From CBDCYS01 sp965226245 (lineage in GTDB: Bacteria > Acidobacteriota > Terriglobia > Bryobacterales > UBA6623), in the NCBI GenBank assembly GCA_965226245.1, contig CBDDCL010000015.1, positions 4,092,001 through 4,156,000 on the forward strand: DNA of 64,000 nt. Reading direction: 5' to 3'. Below are positions 60,920-64,000 of this stretch, in pieces (position 1 is the first letter of the stretch; the number at the start of each line of letters is the position of its first letter). The notes beneath the pieces were generated by a model. It saw only the letters and a program-made list of their open reading frames with translations. It did not search any database and had not been told where the DNA came from. The position numbers were made by a program, and so were the translations under genes.

Positions 60920-62317
60920 TTGACCATTCAAGAAACCTCCCAGCGTATCCAAAACGGCGAGATCTCCCCCGTCGAGCTGACTCAGCAAACCCTGGAGCGC
61001 ATCGCCAAGCTGCAGCCGGTACTCAACGCCTACATCACCATCACGGCGGATCATGCTCTCGATCAGGCTCGCCAGGCGGAAGCCGAAATCCGCTCGGGCA
61101 ACTATCGCGGCCCGCTGCACGGCATCCCTTACGCAGCGAAGGACCTGTTTTACACGAAGGGCATCCGCACGACCGTGGGAACCAAGTTCCTGGCCGATTT
61201 CGTACCTGATTTCGATGCCACCATCATCGAAAAGCTCAACGATGCGGGCGCTGTGCTGGTGGGCAAGGCCGGCTTGCACGAGTGCGCCTACGGGATTACG
61301 TCTAACAACCCGCACTATGGGCCGATCCGCAATCCCTGGGACACGGACCGCATCCCGGGCGGGTCGAGTGGCGGCTCGACGTCCGCGCTGGCTTCGGGGC
61401 AGTGTCTGTTTTCGCTTGGATCCGACACAGGGGGGTCGATTCGCATCCCAGCGTCGTTGTGCGGATTGGCCGGCCTCAAAGCAACTTTCGGCCGCGTCAG
61501 CCGCCGCGGAGTCTACCCGCTCGGGCACACTCTCGACCACGCCGGCCCATTCGGCCTGACGGTTCGGGACACGGCTTGGGTCTACCAGGCGATCGCAGGG
61601 TTCGATTCGCGCGATCCCTCGAGCGCCGACGAGCCCGACCGCACGCCGGTTCTGTCCCCGGAACCACGCCTCGACGGCCGCAAGATCGGGGTTCCAAGGA
61701 ACTACTACTTCGAGAATCTGGACGCTGACGTCGAGGCGGCCGTTCGCGAAGCGCTGCAGGTTTTGGAGGAGCTGGGCGCGACCTTGGTCGAAATCGCGGT
61801 GCCCGACATCGAGGAGTTCAACTCGATCGGACGGTTGATTCTGCTGGCTGAAGCGTCTTCGGTGCACCATCGGCGGCTGCGCGAGCGGCGCGAGGATTTC
61901 GGAGACGATGTTCGCGCCCTGCTCGACCAAGGTTGCTTCATCCCAGCCACCGACTATCTTGACGCTCAGCGGCGGCGAAGGGCGTTCAACGACGCGTTTA
62001 ACGAGCTGCTGAGGGAGGTCGATGTCATCGCCACCCCGACCATTCCCATTACCGCCGCCAAGATCGGCGAGGACACAATGCGTGTTGCCGGCCGCGACGA
62101 GAACGTTAGGCTGGCCACGACCCGCCTGGTGCGGGCCCTCAACATGACGGGGCTGCCGCTGCTTTCCGTTCCATGCGGAATCAGCTCCGAGGGCCTTCCG
62201 ATCGGCCTGCAATTGATCGGGGGGTTGTTCGACGAAGCCACCTTGCTCGAAGTCGGCCACAGCTACGAGCAGGCGACCGAATGGCACAAGAAGCGGCCGC
62301 CGATTGCTGCCGGCTAG
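60920..62317 (+). CDS. Amidase (amidase-signature family)
   Basis: I start at TTG 60920, where LTIQETSQRIQNGEISPVEL matches family N-termini; the GTG at 60854 lies in a repeat. The product of about 465 residues has the catalytic set Lys74 (YAAKDLF), Ser149 (GGSSGGS) and Ser173 (DTGGSIR), with C-terminal GLQLIGGLFDEATLLEVGHS. The family includes GatA, AtzF and acylamidases. The lack of gatB and the small gene upstream suggest an AtzEG-like or other amidase rather than the tRNA-Gln amidotransferase. The substrate is unknown. Confidence 0.87.
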   Translation: MTIQETSQRIQNGEISPVELTQQTLERIAKLQPVLNAYITITADHALDQARQAEAEIRSGNYRGPLHGIPYAAKDLFYTKGIRTTVGTKFLADFVPDFDATIIEKLNDAGAVLVGKAGLHECAYGITSNNPHYGPIRNPWDTDRIPGGSSGGSTSALASGQCLFSLGSDTGGSIRIPASLCGLAGLKATFGRVSRRGVYPLGHTLDHAGPFGLTVRDTAWVYQAIAGFDSRDPSSADEPDRTPVLSPEPRLDGRKIGVPRNYYFENLDADVEAAVREALQVLEELGATLVEIAVPDIEEFNSIGRLILLAEASSVHHRRLRERREDFGDDVRALLDQGCFIPATDYLDAQRRRRAFNDAFNELLREVDVIATPTIPITAAKIGEDTMRVAGRDENVRLATTRLVRALNMTGLPLLSVPCGISSEGLPIGLQLIGGLFDEATLLEVGHSYEQATEWHKKRPPIAAG

Positions 62318-62350
62318 GTCCAATACTGTTCAGTTCTCCTACGCCTCGTC

Positions 62351-62415
62351 CGCGGACTTCCGTCCGCGGCTCTGTCCGGCCGTCTGAAATTTTCTGCCAC
62401 AATCGGAAACGATTT
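62351..62415 (+). repeat. Dispersed repeat C, copy 2
   Basis: Nearly identical to 7723-7790, with the same hairpin CGCGGACTTCCGTCCGCG. It follows the amidase stop by about 30 nt. Confidence 0.75.
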
Positions 62416-62518
62416 GACTATACGGACTACTGTAAGTGGACAGTATTGCGGCTAGGTCGCGGCTAGCTCCCGGCCTCATTCTGGTAGGCTCAAGTCTCAG
62501 TTTGAGTGAAGGTCCGTT

Positions 62519-63649
62519 GTGTTCGTCCTGCAGACTATTCTGTTGCTTCTGCTAGCTGGTTCCTGGGTTTATTGCATTCTGACGGTGGTGGCAGCGCTGC
62601 GCTATCGGGCGCTACGGTTCAAGCCGCTGGAAAACGGTCCGCCCATCAGCGTGCTCAAACCTCTCTCCGGAGCCGAGAATGCTCTCGAGACCAACCTGCG
62701 AAGTTTTTTTACCCAGCGCTACTCCGCCTTCGAGATTCTTTTCGCGGTGCGGGAAGCCGCGGATCCCGCGGTGAGAGTCGTCGAGAAGCTGCGCGCTGAG
62801 TTCCCAGCTCAGCCGTGCCGTGTCTTGGTGACGGGAGAGCCTCCCTATGCCAACGCAAAAGTCTTCAGCTTGGTGCAGATGATCGCTACGGCGCGCCACG
62901 ACTTGCTGGTGATGAGCGACAGCGATATCCGTGTTGCACCCGATATGCTGGCGACTTTGGCGGCGGAGTTCGACAGCGGCAAGGTCGACCTTCTCACCTG
63001 CCCCTACCGTGCCGTGCCGGGTCCCAGTCCCTGGTCGACGCTCGAGGCGGTGGGCCTCAACACGGAGTTCCTCAGCGGCCTACTGGTGGCGCGGCTGGTC
63101 GAAGGCGTGAAGTTCGCGGTCGGGCCGGCCATCGCCGCGCGCAAGAGGTTGATTGATGCCCTGGGCGGTTTTGGCCGGTTCAGAGAGTACCTGGCAGAAG
63201 ATTTCGTGCTCGGGAAAATCGCTGCTCAAAGTGGCTACGGGGTTGACTTGTCTTCCTATGTCGTCGAGCACCATATCGGAAGTCAGGGATTCGGTCAAAA
63301 CTTTCGGCACCGCCTGAGATGGGCGCGCAGCACGAGACGATCGCGCCCCAGCGGCTACGCCGGGCAGCTATTCACTTACCCGCTGGCTCTGGCGATTCTG
63401 ACCTGCCTGGCTGTTCCGGGCTGGCCCGCCATCCTGGCCGCGACCGCGGCGTTTCGCGCGCTATCGGTCTGGGCCGTTGCCGGGCGCGTGCTTCACGACC
63501 CGCTCACCCGAGGCCGCTGGTGGCTGGTTCCGATCCAGGACATTCTGGGTTTCTTGATTTGGATCGCGGGATTCTTCGGAAACCAAATCCAGTGGCGGGA
63601 CAGGACCTACCGGTTGCTGCCCGACGGCCGTTTCGAAAGAGTTCGCTAG
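62519..63649 (+). CDS. Glycosyltransferase family 2, HpnI/ceramide glucosyltransferase-like
   Basis: The 376-residue protein starts at GTG 62519. It has an N-terminal membrane segment (residues 2-25), a GT-A domain with PPISVLKPLSGAENALETNL, the DxD-like DLLVMSDSDIRVAPD (near 135), ECL/EDFVLG (YLAEDFVLGK) and the late RLRWAR (Q/RxxRW) motif, and then two or three C-terminal membrane segments. This is the plan of family 21-type ceramide glucosyltransferases and HpnI, which adds GlcNAc to bacteriohopanetetrol. Other hopanoid genes are not in the window, so the acceptor lipid is uncertain. Confidence 0.8.
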   Translation: MFVLQTILLLLLAGSWVYCILTVVAALRYRALRFKPLENGPPISVLKPLSGAENALETNLRSFFTQRYSAFEILFAVREAADPAVRVVEKLRAEFPAQPCRVLVTGEPPYANAKVFSLVQMIATARHDLLVMSDSDIRVAPDMLATLAAEFDSGKVDLLTCPYRAVPGPSPWSTLEAVGLNTEFLSGLLVARLVEGVKFAVGPAIAARKRLIDALGGFGRFREYLAEDFVLGKIAAQSGYGVDLSSYVVEHHIGSQGFGQNFRHRLRWARSTRRSRPSGYAGQLFTYPLALAILTCLAVPGWPAILAATAAFRALSVWAVAGRVLHDPLTRGRWWLVPIQDILGFLIWIAGFFGNQIQWRDRTYRLLPDGRFERVR

Positions 63650-63899
63650 GCGGCCGCGAGACACGTTGCGATTCACTTTCCGGTCTGTACAATGAGTGTT
63701 CGTTCGGTCATAAAAGATCTCAGTCTCTCCTGATCCAGCGAGTTTCCCGACAGGCGGCTCCGCGGCGGCCTTGCCGGAACCGCTGGGTGTTACCGCGCGG
63801 CGAGCCGCAAGCGCTGACCGAATGCGCCAGGCGCCTCGGCGACTCGCCAGGGATTCAGCGAAACCATTAGCACAAGACAAGCAGGAAAGGATACTTTAA

Positions 63900-64000
63900 A
63901 TGTCAAAAGGTCAATTTGCGGTTGCCGGTTTGGGCGTGATGGGACGCATGGTGGCCCTCAATATCGAACGCAACGGATTTCCCGTCGTCGCCTACAACCG
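63900..64000 (+). CDS. gnd: 6-phosphogluconate dehydrogenase, decarboxylating (N-terminal part only)
   Basis: The frame starts at ATG 63900 behind AGGAAAGG and runs off the right edge. The 33 visible residues have the NADP site VAGLGVMGRMVALNIERN and GFPVVAYNR, the standard start of Gnd (GLGVMGxNLALNxxxxGFxVxxYNR). It would make ribulose-5-phosphate, CO2 and NADPH in the pentose phosphate path. Confidence 0.85.
   Translation, partial: MSKGQFAVAGLGVMGRMVALNIERNGFPVVAYN

Noticed and set aside
60836..62323. A 495-codon minus-strand frame over the amidase gene
   Set aside because: It is antisense to a complete amidase-signature protein with all catalytic residues.

Overview
The window looks like chromosomal DNA of an Acidobacteriota bacterium, most likely of the Solibacter/Bryobacter type. 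The evidence is a high G+C content, a secreted protein at the left edge ending in a C-terminal domain of the Solibacter type (TIGR03437-like), large PPC-domain exported proteins, a FecR protein with a tryptophan/tyrosine-rich repeat part, a DUF4139 protein, and a dense set of short dispersed repeats. The assignment comes from protein style only and was not confirmed by any search.

Layout. 1-4.9 kb: a partial multidomain exported protein, a small HTH-like protein, a CPBP-type membrane protease and two decayed reading frames. 4.9-9 kb: a COG4091 oxidoreductase, an RRM RNA-binding protein with a tiny basic neighbour, a wrecked hicAB pair and an Spo0M-like protein. 9-20 kb: two large exported proteins (DUF4139 and PPC types), an uncharacterised protein, a TlpA-like lipoprotein, the FecR/DUF6600-like protein and prmC. 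20-24.3 kb: prfA, a DUF1385 membrane protein, a small membrane protein, a short element with terminal inverted repeats and a LolA-like protein. 24.3-26.8 kb: an HbpS/GlcG-like exported protein gene cut in two by an intact 1613-bp IS (IS1202/ISNCY-like) with a 17-bp target duplication. 27-30.6 kb: a truncated htpX, lemA, a zf-TFIIB protein, a CAU-anticodon tRNA and vapBC. 30.6-37.7 kb: glgB, a sugar-lactone-type FAD oxidase, a lipase, a possible permuted papain-fold protein and a PhoD-like phosphatase, all on the minus strand. 37.7-44.4 kb: transposase debris, yjbQ, a DUF2203 protein, a ResA-like protein, a pterin cluster (two PTPS paralogues plus folE), pyrE and a 1.1-kb repeat patch. 44.4-54 kb: a FAD/ferredoxin membrane fusion, the hemX-hemA-hemC operon, a DapA-family lyase and a Tat-exported TIM-barrel protein. 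54-64 kb: a phd/doc-type toxin-antitoxin operon with a palindromic operator, an internally deleted IS110, argS carrying two in-frame repeat insertions, fadD, a small protein plus amidase pair, an HpnI-like glycosyltransferase and the start of gnd.

Working units. hemX-hemA-hemC is a tight minus-strand operon for the first tetrapyrrole steps, with hemA and hemC overlapping by 4 nt. The two PTPS genes and folE form a plus-strand pterin cluster. prmC and prfA are a classical translation-termination pair, with the DUF1385 gene just upstream. LemA and HtpX are a usual pair, but htpX is damaged here.

The most distinctive property is the repeat content. At least one REP-like family (consensus roughly AGAGCCSCGAMCGYAAGKGA) lies directly at gene 3' ends in the sense orientation. 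It supplies the stop codon of hemC, fadD and the first PTPS gene, and sits 3-4 nt after the stop of prfA and of a small gene. One copy, plus a 90-nt MITE-like element, is translated inside argS. Several further two-copy repeats of 65-125 nt, an intact IS and several IS remnants point to ongoing repeat and IS turnover. I did not find a clearly new multi-gene system; the strongest leads are the 3'-end REP pattern with argS, the Cys-less PTPS paralogue, and the PhoD-like/papain-like/lipase gene run.
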